DNA from: Phycicoccus jejuensis | GTDB lineage: Bacteria; Actinomycetota; Actinomycetes; Actinomycetales; Dermatophilaceae | Assembly (NCBI RefSeq): GCF_000720925.1 | Contig: NZ_JOEE01000003.1 | Span: 372,001 to 436,000 of the forward strand | Length of the DNA stretch: 64,000 bases | Direction: 5' to 3' | Part shown: positions 9,305-18,809 of the stretch, one piece after another | Position numbering within the stretch: position 1 is the first letter of the stretch | Layout: each line of letters opens with the position of its first letter | Position numbers and translations under genes: made by a program | Notes under the pieces: generated by a model | Databases searched by the model: none | What the model saw: the letters and a program-made list of their open reading frames with translations, nothing else | What the model was told of the DNA's origin: nothing

Positions 9305-9312
9305 GGTCGGCG

Positions 9313-10002
9313 ATGAACACCTCACGGCAGGTCGACACCTCGGGTGTCTGGCTGGTGATCCCGCTCTACAACGAGGCCGCGGTCATCGGGGACGTCGTCA
9401 CCCGGGCCCGCAGCGTCTTCCCCCAGGTCGTCGTCGTCGACGACGGGTCCGCCGACGACGGGGCCGAGGTCGCCCGCGAGGCCGGGGCCGTCGTCGTGCG
9501 CCACCCGGTCAACCTCGGCCAGGGCGCGGCGCTGCAGACGGGCTTCGAGTACGTCCGCTCCCGCCCTGACATGGAGTGGGCCGTCACCTTCGACGCCGAC
9601 GGCCAGCACCAGACCGACGACGTGCTCGCCATGCTCGAGAAGGCGCGCGCCGAGGACCTCCAGGTCGTCTTCGGCTCCCGCTTCCTCGACGACCGCACGA
9701 CCCCGAGCCTGGCCAAGCGGCTCGTGCTGCGGGCGGCCGTCGGGTACACCAACCTCACGACGCACACGCGCCTGACCGACGCCCACAACGGGCTGCGGCT
9801 GCTCCGCCGCGACGTCGTGGAGCGGATCGACATCACCCAGAACCGGATGGCCCACGCCTCCGAGCTCGTCGAGCAGATCGGCGCGATGGACGTGCGCTAC
9901 GCCGAGAGCCCGGTGCACATCCTCTACACCGACTACTCGCGCTCCAAGGGCCAGTCGCTGTGGAACTCCGTCAACATCCTCGTGGAGCTGATCCTCCGAT
10001 GA
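9313..10002 (+). CDS. Polyprenyl-phosphate-type glycosyltransferase family 2 (DPM1-like)
   Basis: The 229-residue protein has the hallmarks of the dolichol/polyprenyl-phosphate hexose synthase branch: IPLYNEAAVIGDVV, VVDDGSADDGA and FDADGQHQ. It has no membrane segments of its own. It likely loads a sugar on polyprenyl phosphate for use by a GT-C enzyme outside the membrane; the leftward gene at 10387 is a candidate user. The stop overlaps the start of the DUF2304 gene (ATGA), a pairing often seen for this branch. Confidence 0.85.
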   Translation: MNTSRQVDTSGVWLVIPLYNEAAVIGDVVTRARSVFPQVVVVDDGSADDGAEVAREAGAVVVRHPVNLGQGAALQTGFEYVRSRPDMEWAVTFDADGQHQTDDVLAMLEKARAEDLQVVFGSRFLDDRTTPSLAKRLVLRAAVGYTNLTTHTRLTDAHNGLRLLRRDVVERIDITQNRMAHASELVEQIGAMDVRYAESPVHILYTDYSRSKGQSLWNSVNILVELILR

Positions 10003-10361
10003 AGCTCGTCGTCGTCCAGGTCCTGCTCATCGTCGTCGTGGCCGTCGTCGCGGCCCGCCTGTTCCGCTCGCGCGGGGCCCGGGCGCAGGCCATCCGCCGC
10101 CTCGGGGTCCTTGCGTTCGCGGCTTTCGCCGTCGTGTCGATCATCTTCCCGGACGTGTGGACGCGCCTGGCGCACGTGTTCGGCGTCGGTCGTGGCACCG
10201 ACCTCGTCCTCTACGGGCTCGTCGTCGCCTTCCTCAGCTTCACGGTGACGACCTACCTGCGCTTCCGCGACCTCGAGACGCGCTACACCCGCCTCGCCCG
10301 CCGGATCGCCCTCGACGAGGCCGAGGTCCGCGGACGCCTCGAGGGCGGCCCCGAGCACTGA
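9999..10361 (+). CDS. DUF2304 small membrane protein
   Basis: The 120-residue protein has three predicted membrane segments (about 2-20, 32-50, 66-86) and a charged C-terminal helix. It matches DUF2304, which is found next to DPM1-like glycosyltransferases. The start overlaps that gene's stop by 4 nt. It may anchor the soluble transferase to the membrane; this role is inferred from context. Confidence 0.8.
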   Translation: MKLVVVQVLLIVVVAVVAARLFRSRGARAQAIRRLGVLAFAAFAVVSIIFPDVWTRLAHVFGVGRGTDLVLYGLVVAFLSFTVTTYLRFRDLETRYTRLARRIALDEAEVRGRLEGGPEH

Positions 10362-10386
10362 GCCCGGCCGCGTCCCCGACGGGGCG

Positions 10387-12006
10387 TCAGCGCACGAGGT
10401 AGAGCTCGACGACGCGGTCCGGGGTGGCGTAGACCAGCTCCCAGCTCGCCGGGGGCGTCGGGTGCGCCTCCATCCAGGGGCGGATCGACTCGTAGCAGTG
10501 CACGCACACGCCGTCGTCGTAGGCGCTGTAGTAGAGCACCGCGTCGCCGGGCCGGGGCTGCGAGTCGGGGCGCAGGCGCTCCCCCGGGCCGCTCCAGACC
10601 TGCGGGCCGTTGAACACCGGCCGCTGGTAGGCGGGCAGCACGCGCATCGTGCGGCTGTCGGTCCACACGGCCGGCACCCGGAAGTCGCGGCCCTCGAGGG
10701 CCGAGCGCAGCCGCTCCATCGCGTCCCCGCCGTTCGGGGCGAAGGCGCTGGTCGTCGTCATGAAGCGCTGGGCGTGGTAGGCGGGCACCGCGCAGACGAG
10801 CACGGCGACGCCCCCGACGGCGGCGGCACGCAGGAGCCGCCGCCCGCGGGGCAGCGCCCGGGCCAGCCGGGCCGCGAGGAGCGCGGTCACCCCGCCGACG
10901 ACGAGCGCGATCGGCGGGAAGTACTGGATCCAGTACCGCGGGTTGTCGATGCTCCCGAGCGGCCGGGTCGGGACGGCCACGCCGCCGGCGAGGAGGTTGA
11001 GCGCGTAGACGCTGACGAAGCCGAAGGCCATGAGCCGCAGCGCCCGGTTGCCCGCCACGAGGGCGAGGATCGCGAGCACGCCCGTGGCGACCATCCACAG
11101 CCCGTCGGGCCGCGTCTCGAGCGCCCGCAGGGGGACGGCCAGGAGGTAGTAGCCGCGGGTGCGCTCCGAGAGGTCGGCCGGCGGGCCGCCGCTCGTCGGC
11201 GGCGGGTACCCGACGCCCTCGGGGTTCATCCCGAGCAGCGCCTGCACCTTGGCGAGCGGCGTCCCGTACGCGAGCGTGCTGATGGCGACGTCGACCGCGG
11301 CCCACCCGAGCACCGGGAGCGCCACGAGCGCCCAGGTGCGCAGCGCCGACCCCCGGCGGGTGAGGACGGCGAGGACGACCGGCCACGAGAAGAACGCCGT
11401 CTCACGGACCTCGAAGCTCCACCCGAGGAGGAAGCCGGTGGCGAGCACCCAGAGCACCGCGCCGCGGCCGCGCAGGCCGCGGTCGCGCGCGAGGACCGCG
11501 GTGAGCAGCGCCAGCACGACGAGCGCCATCGCCATGACGTCGGGGTAGAAGCGGGAGGCGTTGTAGAACAGGACGGTGTTCGCGAAGAGCACGACGACGG
11601 CGACGAGGCCGGCGATCACGCCCCAGAAGCGGCGGCCGAGCAGGTAGACCGAGGCCGCGAGGACCGCGCAGGAGAGCAGGGGCCAGACGTAGTACGTCGC
11701 CTCCGCGTTCTTCCACAGCAGGGCCGGCGGGATGGTGGCCAGCATGATCCCGTACCGCGTCAGCCCGAGGGCGATCCACTGGTCGCTCGGGAAGTCGAGG
11801 GTCGCCATGACGTAGTGCCACGGGTCGGTCGGCACGAGCGGCGAGCGCCACACGAGGACGACCGCCGCGACGACCAGCCCGACGAGGACGCCGACGCCGA
11901 CGTCGAGGCGGGTGGTCCGCCGCCCGGTCACCAGGCCGGCGGGGTCCGCGTCGGCGGTGGACGACCCCGCGGCAGGGGTCGGGTCGTGCGTCGCGGGCTC
12001 GGTCAT
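10387..12006 (-). CDS. Polytopic membrane glycosyltransferase, GT-C/GT39-like
   Basis: The 539-residue protein has a short polar N-terminus and then about 10-12 membrane segments. The first outer loop after TM1 contains SPLVPTDPWHYV, where acidic residues of GT-C enzymes normally sit. A soluble C-terminal part of about 120 residues carries a CVHCYES pair of cysteines. It would use a polyprenyl-phosphate sugar on the outer face. The ATG at 12006 is preceded by GAGGAGG. It lies directly downstream of the Wzt-type ATPase on the same strand with a 14-nt gap. The family assignment is by overall architecture, not a strong motif. Confidence 0.6.
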   Translation of the reverse strand: MTEPATHDPTPAAGSSTADADPAGLVTGRRTTRLDVGVGVLVGLVVAAVVLVWRSPLVPTDPWHYVMATLDFPSDQWIALGLTRYGIMLATIPPALLWKNAEATYYVWPLLSCAVLAASVYLLGRRFWGVIAGLVAVVVLFANTVLFYNASRFYPDVMAMALVVLALLTAVLARDRGLRGRGAVLWVLATGFLLGWSFEVRETAFFSWPVVLAVLTRRGSALRTWALVALPVLGWAAVDVAISTLAYGTPLAKVQALLGMNPEGVGYPPPTSGGPPADLSERTRGYYLLAVPLRALETRPDGLWMVATGVLAILALVAGNRALRLMAFGFVSVYALNLLAGGVAVPTRPLGSIDNPRYWIQYFPPIALVVGGVTALLAARLARALPRGRRLLRAAAVGGVAVLVCAVPAYHAQRFMTTTSAFAPNGGDAMERLRSALEGRDFRVPAVWTDSRTMRVLPAYQRPVFNGPQVWSGPGERLRPDSQPRPGDAVLYYSAYDDGVCVHCYESIRPWMEAHPTPPASWELVYATPDRVVELYLVR

Positions 12007-12020
12007 CGGGCCGGGCCTCC

Positions 12021-12770
12021 TCAGGCGTTGCGCTCGAGGTCGGCGTTGTACTGGTCGAGGACCTCGTCCATCGAGCCGTCGACGGCGAGCCGGCCGTGGC
12101 GCAGGTAGAGGGCGCGGTCGCCGAAGCGGCGCAGGTCGCGCTCGCTGTGGCTGACGAGGAAGAGCGTGCGCCCGTCGGAGAGCAGGTCCTCCATCCGCTT
12201 GTAGCACTTCTCGCGGAAGGCCTTGTCGCCCACGGCGAGCACCTCGTCGACGAGGACGATCGGCTCGTCGAGCGTCGTGACGACCGCGAAGCCGAGACGC
12301 ACCTTCATGCCGGAGGAGAAGTGACGGTACGGGGTGTCGAGGCCGGCCTTCACCTGCGGACCGGCGAAGGCGACGATCTCGTCGAAGCGCTCGTCGACGG
12401 CTTCCTTGGAGACGCCGTGCAGCCCGGCCAGGAGGTAGACGTTGTCGCGCGCCGTGAGGTCGCCGACGAACCCGCCGGTCAGCTCGATGAGGGGGGCCAC
12501 GCCGCCGTTGACGGTGACCGTGCCCTCGTCGGGCAGGAGCACCCCGGCGATCATCTTGAGCAGCGTCGACTTGCCGCCGCCGTTGCCGCCCACGACCCCG
12601 ACGGCCTCGCCGGGGTGGATGTCGAAGGAGACGTCCCGCAGCGCCCAGAACGTCTCCTTGGACGTGCCGGACGAGCCGCGGAAGAGCATCTCGCGCACCG
12701 AGAGCCGGCGCCGGCGCGAGCGGTAGAACTCGACGCCGAGACCCTCGACGGAGATGACGGGCTCGGTCAT
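12021..12770 (-). CDS. wzt: ABC transporter ATPase, Wzt/TagH type polysaccharide exporter
   Basis: The 249-residue ATPase has Walker A (GGNGGGKST), Q-loop region, signature (SSGMKVRLGFAV) and Walker B (PIVLVDEVLAVGD). The features are those of the polysaccharide/teichoic-acid export subfamily. It lacks the C-terminal carbohydrate-binding domain of O9a-type Wzt. The start overlaps the permease stop (ATGA), so both are made together. It would drive export of a finished lipid-linked polymer, so the locus holds both a flippase and an ABC exporter. Confidence 0.9.
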   Translation of the reverse strand: MTEPVISVEGLGVEFYRSRRRRLSVREMLFRGSSGTSKETFWALRDVSFDIHPGEAVGVVGGNGGGKSTLLKMIAGVLLPDEGTVTVNGGVAPLIELTGGFVGDLTARDNVYLLAGLHGVSKEAVDERFDEIVAFAGPQVKAGLDTPYRHFSSGMKVRLGFAVVTTLDEPIVLVDEVLAVGDKAFREKCYKRMEDLLSDGRTLFLVSHSERDLRRFGDRALYLRHGRLAVDGSMDEVLDQYNADLERNA

Positions 12771-13579
12771 CAGATCTCCTTGAGCACGGCGCGCTCGAGG
12801 CGGCGGAAGACCGCCACCCCGACGAGCAGCATGACGAAGGACACGACGACGGCCGTGACGACCGACCCCCAGACGATCGGCAGCCGGTCGTGCTCGAAGA
12901 AGCCGGCCCGCATCATCTCGAGGATGCCCGTCATCGGGTTGAGCCAGGTGATCTTGTCGTACGGCGCGGGGACCAGGTGCGTCGCGTAGATGACCGGGGT
13001 CGCGTAGAAGAGCATCCGCAGGACGATGCGCACGACGCGCTGCATGTCCGTGACGAGGACGGTCAGCGGCGCGAGCACCAGCCCGAAGCCGAGCAGCGCG
13101 ACGGCCTGGAGGGCGACGGCCACCGGGAAGAGCAGCAGCCACGCGTTGAGCTGGGCCTCCCCCCGGACGAGGTAGAAGAGCAGGAAGGCCAGGAGCACCG
13201 GGAGCGAGAGCAGGTACTCGACCCCCTTGCTGAGGACGACGCGCACGACCCAGATCTCGCGCGGGAGGTTCGTCGAGCGCACCAGCTTGGCCTCGCCGGT
13301 CAGGGCGCGCGAGGTGTCGGTGAGCACCGTCGAGAACCACTGCCAGGCGAGCAGGCCGACGATGAGGAAGAGGAAGTACGGCTGGTGGCCGAGGTCGCCC
13401 CGCTTGAAGATGTAGACGAACACCACGAAGTAGATGAGCGACATGAGCAGCGGGTCGAGCACCGTCCACACGTACCCGAGGACGCTCTGCGCGTAGCGGA
13501 TCCGCAGATCACGCACCACGAGCGTCGCGAGCACGCTGCGACGGCCCCAGAGCCGCTGCGTCGTGCGTACCAGTTCCAT
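12770..13579 (-). CDS. wzm: ABC-2 type polysaccharide export permease (Wzm/TagG-like)
   Basis: The 269-residue protein has six predicted membrane segments and the family feature RDLRIRYAQSVLGYVWTVLDP near the N-terminus, given here in part. It forms the channel for the adjacent ATPase. The ATG at 13579 has GAGG 6 nt upstream; the open frame extends upstream but overlaps the divergent glycosyltransferase. A possible -10 (TACTCT, complement of 13629-13634) would start the transcript near 13622, just at a strong hairpin. Confidence 0.88.
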   Translation of the reverse strand: MELVRTTQRLWGRRSVLATLVVRDLRIRYAQSVLGYVWTVLDPLLMSLIYFVVFVYIFKRGDLGHQPYFLFLIVGLLAWQWFSTVLTDTSRALTGEAKLVRSTNLPREIWVVRVVLSKGVEYLLSLPVLLAFLLFYLVRGEAQLNAWLLLFPVAVALQAVALLGFGLVLAPLTVLVTDMQRVVRIVLRMLFYATPVIYATHLVPAPYDKITWLNPMTGILEMMRAGFFEHDRLPIVWGSVVTAVVVSFVMLLVGVAVFRRLERAVLKEI

Positions 13580-13598
13580 CGAATCCTCGTCGCTCGGG

Positions 13599-13622
13599 TC
13601 GGGCCCGCGGTCGCGGGCCCGA
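13599..13622. repeat. Perfect inverted repeat in the wzm leader
   Basis: Arms TCGGGCCCGCG (13599-13609) and its complement (13612-13622) are separated by 2 nt. It sits between the predicted wzm transcription start and the wzm ATG. Confidence 0.65.
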
Positions 13623-13699
13623 GGGTCGAGAGTACCCGGTGCGCGTGCACCGCCCGATAGCCTGACCCGCGCCCCACCCGACGACCCCCAGGTGACCCC

Positions 13700-14737
13700 G
13701 TGTCCGGCCCGTCCGTGTCCTATCTCGTGCCCGTCCTCAACGAGGCGCTGCGCCTGCCCGACGCGGTGCGTGCCGCGCTCGCGCAGGACCACGACGGGCC
13801 CCAGGAGGTCGTCGTGGCCCTCGCCCCGTCGAGCGACGGCACCGAGGAGGTCGCGGCCCGCCTCGCCCGCGAGGACGCCCGGGTGCGGGTCGTCGAGAAC
13901 GACGCCACCGACATCCCCGCGGGGCTCAACCGCGCCCTCGAGGCCTCGACCGGCGAGTTCGTCGTCCGGGTCGACGCGCACTCGGAGCTGCCCGCCGGCT
14001 ACACCCGCCGGATGGTCGGCGTGCTGCTCGAGACCGGCGCCGCCAACGCGGGCGGCGTGATGCGCGCGGTCGGCCGCACCCCGCTGCAGGCCTCCGTCGC
14101 GCGGGCGTACAACAGCGGCCTCGGGCTCGGGGGCGGGGTGCACCACGGCGGCCTCGCCGCGGGGCCTGCGGAGACTGCCTACCTCGGGGTGTTCCGCCGC
14201 TCGGCGCTGGAGGCCGTCGGGGGCTACGACGAGACCCTGCGCCGCGGCGAGGACTACGACCTCAACGAGCGGCTGCGCGCGGCGGGGCTCGAGGTGTGGT
14301 TCGTCCCGGACGTCGAGGTGACGTACTGGCCTCGCGAGGCCTGGCGCCCGCTCGTCCGGCAGATGTGGGCCACCGGTGTGTGGCGCGGCGAGATGGTCCG
14401 TCGCCGTGGCCGCTCGCGGCTGCGCTACCTCGCGGCGCCGGCGGTCGTCACCGGGCTCGCCGCGAGCGCGGCCGTCGCCCTGACCGGCGCCGACCGCCGG
14501 CATCCGGTGCCGTTCGCCCTCGCGCACGCCGCGCCGGTCGCCTACGCCGGCTTCCTCGGCTACGTCGCGGCCCGCGCCGGCGCGACGGAGCCGGCCGACC
14601 GGCTGCGGGACGCCGCGGTGGTCGCGACGATCCAGACGACGTGGGGCGCGGGCTTCCTCAAGGGGCTCCTCGCGGGGGCCGGGACCACGGTCGACCGCTC
14701 GCGACTGCGGCGGCACCGGGCGGTCCCCCGCCCCTGA
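13700..14737 (+). CDS. Glycosyltransferase family 2, ExoA-like, with C-terminal membrane segments
   Basis: The 345-residue protein has a GT-A domain (VSYLVPVLNEALRLPDAV; VVRVDAHSELP; GEDYDLNERLRAAG) and two or three hydrophobic segments after residue about 245, as in succinoglycan-type ExoA transferases. The GTG at 13700 is preceded by AGGTGA. TAGCCT at 13658-13663 is a likely -10 and would give a leader of about 30 nt. It faces the leftward exporter operon across a 120-bp divergent region. Confidence 0.83.
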   Translation: MSGPSVSYLVPVLNEALRLPDAVRAALAQDHDGPQEVVVALAPSSDGTEEVAARLAREDARVRVVENDATDIPAGLNRALEASTGEFVVRVDAHSELPAGYTRRMVGVLLETGAANAGGVMRAVGRTPLQASVARAYNSGLGLGGGVHHGGLAAGPAETAYLGVFRRSALEAVGGYDETLRRGEDYDLNERLRAAGLEVWFVPDVEVTYWPREAWRPLVRQMWATGVWRGEMVRRRGRSRLRYLAAPAVVTGLAASAAVALTGADRRHPVPFALAHAAPVAYAGFLGYVAARAGATEPADRLRDAAVVATIQTTWGAGFLKGLLAGAGTTVDRSRLRRHRAVPRP

Positions 14738-14740
14738 GGC

Positions 14741-17062
14741 TCACCGGCGGGGCAGCGCCCCGACGTCGAGCAGGCGCCGCACGACGCGCTCGGCGGCGTG
14801 GCCGTCGTCGAGCGCGTTGAAGTCCGCCCGCCAGCGCGCGTAGCGCTCGGCCCAGCGGGCCCGCTCGTCCGGGTCGTCGGCGCGGTCCACGGCGTCGGCG
14901 ACCTCCTCGACCGAGCGCACGAGCGGCCCGGGGGCCCGCTCGCCGAGGTCCCACGCGAAGCCGCGCACCTCGCGCTCGTAGTGCTCGGCGTCGGCGACGT
15001 GGAAGACCATCGGCCGCCCGGTGGCGCTGAAGTCGAACATCACCGACGAGTAGTCGGTCACGAGGACGTCGGCGAGGGCGAGCAGGTCGCTGACGTCGGG
15101 GTAGCCGGTGACGTCGAGGACCCGGTCGGCGCCCACCTCGGCCCGCAGCCCCAGCGTGCGCGCGTGTCCGCGGGCCAGCACCGTCCACCCCGGGCCGAGC
15201 CGGTCGGCGAGGGCGACGGCGTCGAGGGGGTCGGGGCCGTCGAGGGCGTCGTCGCGCCAGGTCGGTGCGTAGAGGACGACCCGCGGCGTCGTGACGCCCA
15301 GGCGCGCCCGCACGTCCTCGCCGGAGGAGGTGACGACGACGTCGTTGCGCGGGTAGCCGAGCGTCCACATCGGGCGGGCGACGGCGTAGCTGCGGCGCAG
15401 CGCTCGGGCCGCGAAGGGGTTCTGCGCGAGCATCGCCGACCAGCGGGTCGACTGCTTGACGACCGCCGCGAACAGGCGCGGCGTGCGGTCGCGCCGGCCG
15501 AGCGCGATCCGCTTGAGCGGCGTGCCGTGCCACGTCTGGAGGACGAACTGCTCGCGGCGCGGGCGCCAGCCGTCCTCGATCCAGTCGTTGAGGACGAGCA
15601 GATCGGCGCGGTCGCGGGCGGCCAGCCACTCGGGCGACCCGACGCGCACGGCCGTCGCGCCGGCAGGCACCTCGACGTCGTCGCGGGACACCGACCAGTA
15701 CCGCTGCACGGCCGGCGCGACCCGGGCCAGCTCGCGGTCGATGGCCGCGGGGTTGCACGAGACGTTGCGCCCGTGGAAGCTCTCGAAGAAGGCGGTGCCG
15801 CGGACGGGTCCCACCGGCGAGGTGGCGGGCCGTCCGAGCAGGGCGTCGACCCGGTCCACGACGCGCGCGGCCGCGCGCCCGTCTCGTCGCTGGTGGTAGC
15901 GGTCGGCCAGGGCGCGGGTGTGCCGCAGCGCCTCGTCACGCCCGGGCGCCCCGACCCAGGTGTCGGAGAGCCGGTCCAGCGCCTGCGCCCAGGTGCGCTC
16001 GACCCGTCCGCCGGTCGTCGCCGCGTAGGGCTCGTAGAGGCCGTGCCGCCGCGTGTAGTCCTCGAGGTCGGGCGCGAGGAACACGAGCGGGACCCCGGTG
16101 ACCGCCGCGTCGAGGACGACCGACGAGTAGTCGCTGACGACGGCGTCGGTGGCCCACAGGACGCGCATCACCTCGGGCTCGAGCGCGGAGTCGAGCAGCC
16201 GGACGGCGTCGGACCGGTGCGACCAGTCGCCGACCGCGAGCGGGTGCGGGCGCACGACGAGCACCGCGTCGTGGGCGGCGAGCCAGGACTCGACGGCGGC
16301 CCACTCCGCCGGCGTCGGCACGACGGGGTCGGCGGCGCCGTCGCGCCAGGTGGGGGCGAGGAGGACAACGCGCCGCCCGCCGAGGTCGCCGACCGAGGCC
16401 TCCAGCCGGGCCCGCGCGGCGTCGCGCCGCTCCTGCTCGGTGCCGCGGAACAGCACGTCGGCGCGCGGCTCGCCGAGGACCTCGACCCGCTCGGGGTCGG
16501 CCCCGAGCGCGGAGGCCATGAGCGGCGCCACCGTCGGCGACGACACGGGCAGGAGGCCGATCCGGGCACCCCCGCGCCGGTACATCGCCCCGAGCAGGGC
16601 CGGGACGGGCGGCGCGTCACCGAGCAGCGGCAGGCGCATCGCGGCCGGGCTGTCCAGGTGCATCCGCTTGAGCGGGCTGCCGTGCCACAGCTGCACGACG
16701 AGGGCTCCCCCGGTGCCGAAGCGGCTGGCGTCGCCGTAGCCGTGGGTGAGCACGACGACGGCGGCCCGGGTGGCGGCACGGAAGGCCGCGAGGGAGCCGT
16801 GGCGCAGGGCGCGGACCCCGAGGGCCCGGGCGTCCGCGGCCTCCTGCGGGGTGCGGGCGAGCCACGTCACCTCGGCGGCCCGGCCACGCTCCACGAGCTC
16901 CTCGACGAGGGCGCGGGCACCGTCGTGGACGCCGTAGGCGCTGCCGACCACCCAGGTCCCGGGACGCCGGGGCACGACCCGCGTCACGAGGTCCCCGAGC
17001 ACGTACTGCGGGAGCCAGAGGACCTTCTCGGCGTTGCGTCGGGCGAAGGCGGTGTCGGGCAC
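14741..17062 (-). CDS. Two-module CDP-glycerol:poly(glycerophosphate) glycerophosphotransferase family protein
   Basis: The 773-residue protein contains two GT-B modules of the TagF/TagB type. Each has the paired motifs of the family: module 1 LWHGSPLKRM (about residue 125) with DAVVSDYSSVVLDA, and module 2 TWHGTPLKRI (about 515) with DVLVTDYSSVMFDF. These His and Ser/Asp positions bind the polyol-phosphate donor in TagF. It likely polymerises or primes a teichoic-acid-like polyol phosphate chain at the inner membrane face. The GTG at 17062 follows AATACT (complement of 17070-17075) by 7 nt. No CDP-glycerol synthase is present in the window, so the actual donor is unclear. Confidence 0.83.
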   Translation of the reverse strand: MPDTAFARRNAEKVLWLPQYVLGDLVTRVVPRRPGTWVVGSAYGVHDGARALVEELVERGRAAEVTWLARTPQEAADARALGVRALRHGSLAAFRAATRAAVVVLTHGYGDASRFGTGGALVVQLWHGSPLKRMHLDSPAAMRLPLLGDAPPVPALLGAMYRRGGARIGLLPVSSPTVAPLMASALGADPERVEVLGEPRADVLFRGTEQERRDAARARLEASVGDLGGRRVVLLAPTWRDGAADPVVPTPAEWAAVESWLAAHDAVLVVRPHPLAVGDWSHRSDAVRLLDSALEPEVMRVLWATDAVVSDYSSVVLDAAVTGVPLVFLAPDLEDYTRRHGLYEPYAATTGGRVERTWAQALDRLSDTWVGAPGRDEALRHTRALADRYHQRRDGRAAARVVDRVDALLGRPATSPVGPVRGTAFFESFHGRNVSCNPAAIDRELARVAPAVQRYWSVSRDDVEVPAGATAVRVGSPEWLAARDRADLLVLNDWIEDGWRPRREQFVLQTWHGTPLKRIALGRRDRTPRLFAAVVKQSTRWSAMLAQNPFAARALRRSYAVARPMWTLGYPRNDVVVTSSGEDVRARLGVTTPRVVLYAPTWRDDALDGPDPLDAVALADRLGPGWTVLARGHARTLGLRAEVGADRVLDVTGYPDVSDLLALADVLVTDYSSVMFDFSATGRPMVFHVADAEHYEREVRGFAWDLGERAPGPLVRSVEEVADAVDRADDPDERARWAERYARWRADFNALDDGHAAERVVRRLLDVGALPRR

Positions 17063-17115
17063 GGCGGTCAGTATTGCCCATCGGGTGACGCCCCCGACGG
17101 AGCGCGCGGCGGACG

Positions 17116-18642
17116 TCAGCCGGCCGAGCAGACGCCGGCGAGGTCCTCGGTGTTGGCGTCGGGGTCGCTGCCCGGGCGCTCCATCACGGCAGGTGTCGAG
17201 GCCTTGGGCGTCGGGGTGGCCTTCACCGGGCTGCTCGTGGTCGCGGCGCCGCTCTTCGCGGCGGGCGACGCGGCCGCGGCACGCGGCGCCGGCGCCTTCT
17301 CGGAGGCGGCGATGGCCTTCGCCACGGTCGAGCGGACGACGGCCGGGTCGTAGTCCCAGGGCTTGATGAGCGGCGGGACGAAGTTGACCGACGTGATCTT
17401 CTCCTGCTTGGTCTTCACCGCGACGTCGGCGAGCCCGGCGAGCGCGTCCTGCGGGATGTCGGTGCTGAACACGCCCTTGGAGGCCGCCGCGAGGTCACCG
17501 AAGTTGAGGAGCACGGTCTGCGGGTCGAGCTGCTTGACGAGGGCGGTGACGACGCAGCGCTGCCGGGCCATCCGCTCGTAGTTCGTCGACTGCGTGCGGC
17601 TGCGGGCGTACCAGAGGGCGTGGAAGCCGTCGAGGTGCTGGCGACCGGGCTCGATCCACTCGAAGATCTCGCGCGACCCGCCGCCCATCGGCGTGCGGCG
17701 CTGCACGGCGATGTCGAGGCCGCCGACGGCGTCGACGAGGCTGCTGAAGCCCTTGAGGTCGACCATGACGTAGTACTGGATGTCGAGGCCGGTCAGCGAC
17801 TCGACCGCCTCCCGGGTCGCGAGCAGGCCCGGGTCGGGGGTGCCGGCGGGGAACCGGTCGGCGTGGTCGTGGCCCCAGGTGTAGAGCGCGTTGAGGAGGC
17901 ACTCGTCGCCGCAGGTCCAGCCCTCGGGCATGAGGCCGGCCATGACCGACCCGGGGCGGAACCGGATGTTCTCGGTCTCGCGCGAGAACCCGAAGAGCAC
18001 GGCACGACCGCTCTGCGCGTCGACGCTCGCGAGCTGGATGGAGTCCGGGCGCAGGCCCGTGCGGCCCGCGCCGCTGTCGCCGCCGAGGAGCAGGACGTTG
18101 TACCGGCCGTCGACCGCGCCCGCGGCCTCCCCGGTCCCGAAGACCGAGGTCATCGCGGCCCGGGCGGTGCCGACGGTCGTGCCCAGCCAGCCGACGAGGC
18201 CCGGGACGAGCAGGAGCACCAGGAGCAGCACGAGCAGCCGGCGGCGGTCGCCGGCCGGGAGCCGGTCCGGGCGCCCGAGCCGCCAGGCGTCGACGAGCAG
18301 GACGACCCAGAGGACCGCGAGGCACAGGAGCAGTCCCTGGAGGAGGACCAGCACGACGCCCGAGGTGAGCACCGAGAGCAGCGTGGTGCGGCTGACCAGC
18401 CCGACGAGCACGGCCACGAGGGCCAGGCAGAGCACCCCGGCCCACACCCGCAAGGCGAGGCGACCCAGCCGCTTGCTGCCGGCGGCGACCTGCGCGCTGC
18501 CGGGCAGCACGAGGGTGAGCACGAGGAGGGTGACGGCGCGGCGCCGCTCGCGGCTGCCGGCGCATCGTCCCCGCGTGTCGACCCGCAGCGTGTCCCCGAC
18601 CGCGTCGCGCTCGAGCAGGTCGGTACCCCGTCGCTCCTCCAT
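17116..18642 (-). CDS. LCP (LytR-CpsA-Psr) family protein with multi-spanning N-terminus
   Basis: The 508-residue protein has about four hydrophobic segments in residues 35-160, then an extracellular LCP domain (about 185-410) and a Ser/Ala/Thr-rich tail. LCP enzymes attach lipid-linked glycopolymers to peptidoglycan. The pyrophosphate-site motif is diverged: LLLGGDSGAGRTGLRPDSIQ is followed by FGFSRETENI where most members have SIPRDT. The start ATG is 8 nt after GATACT (complement of 18651-18656). It is divergent from a second LCP gene 167 bp away. Confidence 0.83.
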   Translation of the reverse strand: MEERRGTDLLERDAVGDTLRVDTRGRCAGSRERRRAVTLLVLTLVLPGSAQVAAGSKRLGRLALRVWAGVLCLALVAVLVGLVSRTTLLSVLTSGVVLVLLQGLLLCLAVLWVVLLVDAWRLGRPDRLPAGDRRRLLVLLLVLLLVPGLVGWLGTTVGTARAAMTSVFGTGEAAGAVDGRYNVLLLGGDSGAGRTGLRPDSIQLASVDAQSGRAVLFGFSRETENIRFRPGSVMAGLMPEGWTCGDECLLNALYTWGHDHADRFPAGTPDPGLLATREAVESLTGLDIQYYVMVDLKGFSSLVDAVGGLDIAVQRRTPMGGGSREIFEWIEPGRQHLDGFHALWYARSRTQSTNYERMARQRCVVTALVKQLDPQTVLLNFGDLAAASKGVFSTDIPQDALAGLADVAVKTKQEKITSVNFVPPLIKPWDYDPAVVRSTVAKAIAASEKAPAPRAAAASPAAKSGAATTSSPVKATPTPKASTPAVMERPGSDPDANTEDLAGVCSAG

Positions 18643-18809
18643 GGTCAGCCAGTATCGGCACGCCCGGCGCGGGCGCGGCCGAGGCGCGCCGGGGGCCGGC
18701 CGAGCGCGCGACCGGCGCCGCGGCGCGCTCGGCCGGCCCCGCCGTCGCCGCCCTCCCGGCCGGTCCCGTCATACTGGATCGCCGCGACCGACCCGGAGGT
18801 GGACCCACG

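Noticed and set aside
10367..10382. Terminator between the DUF2304 gene and the GT-C gene
   Set aside because: Only a 5-bp CCCCG/CGGGG pairing is present, too weak to call.
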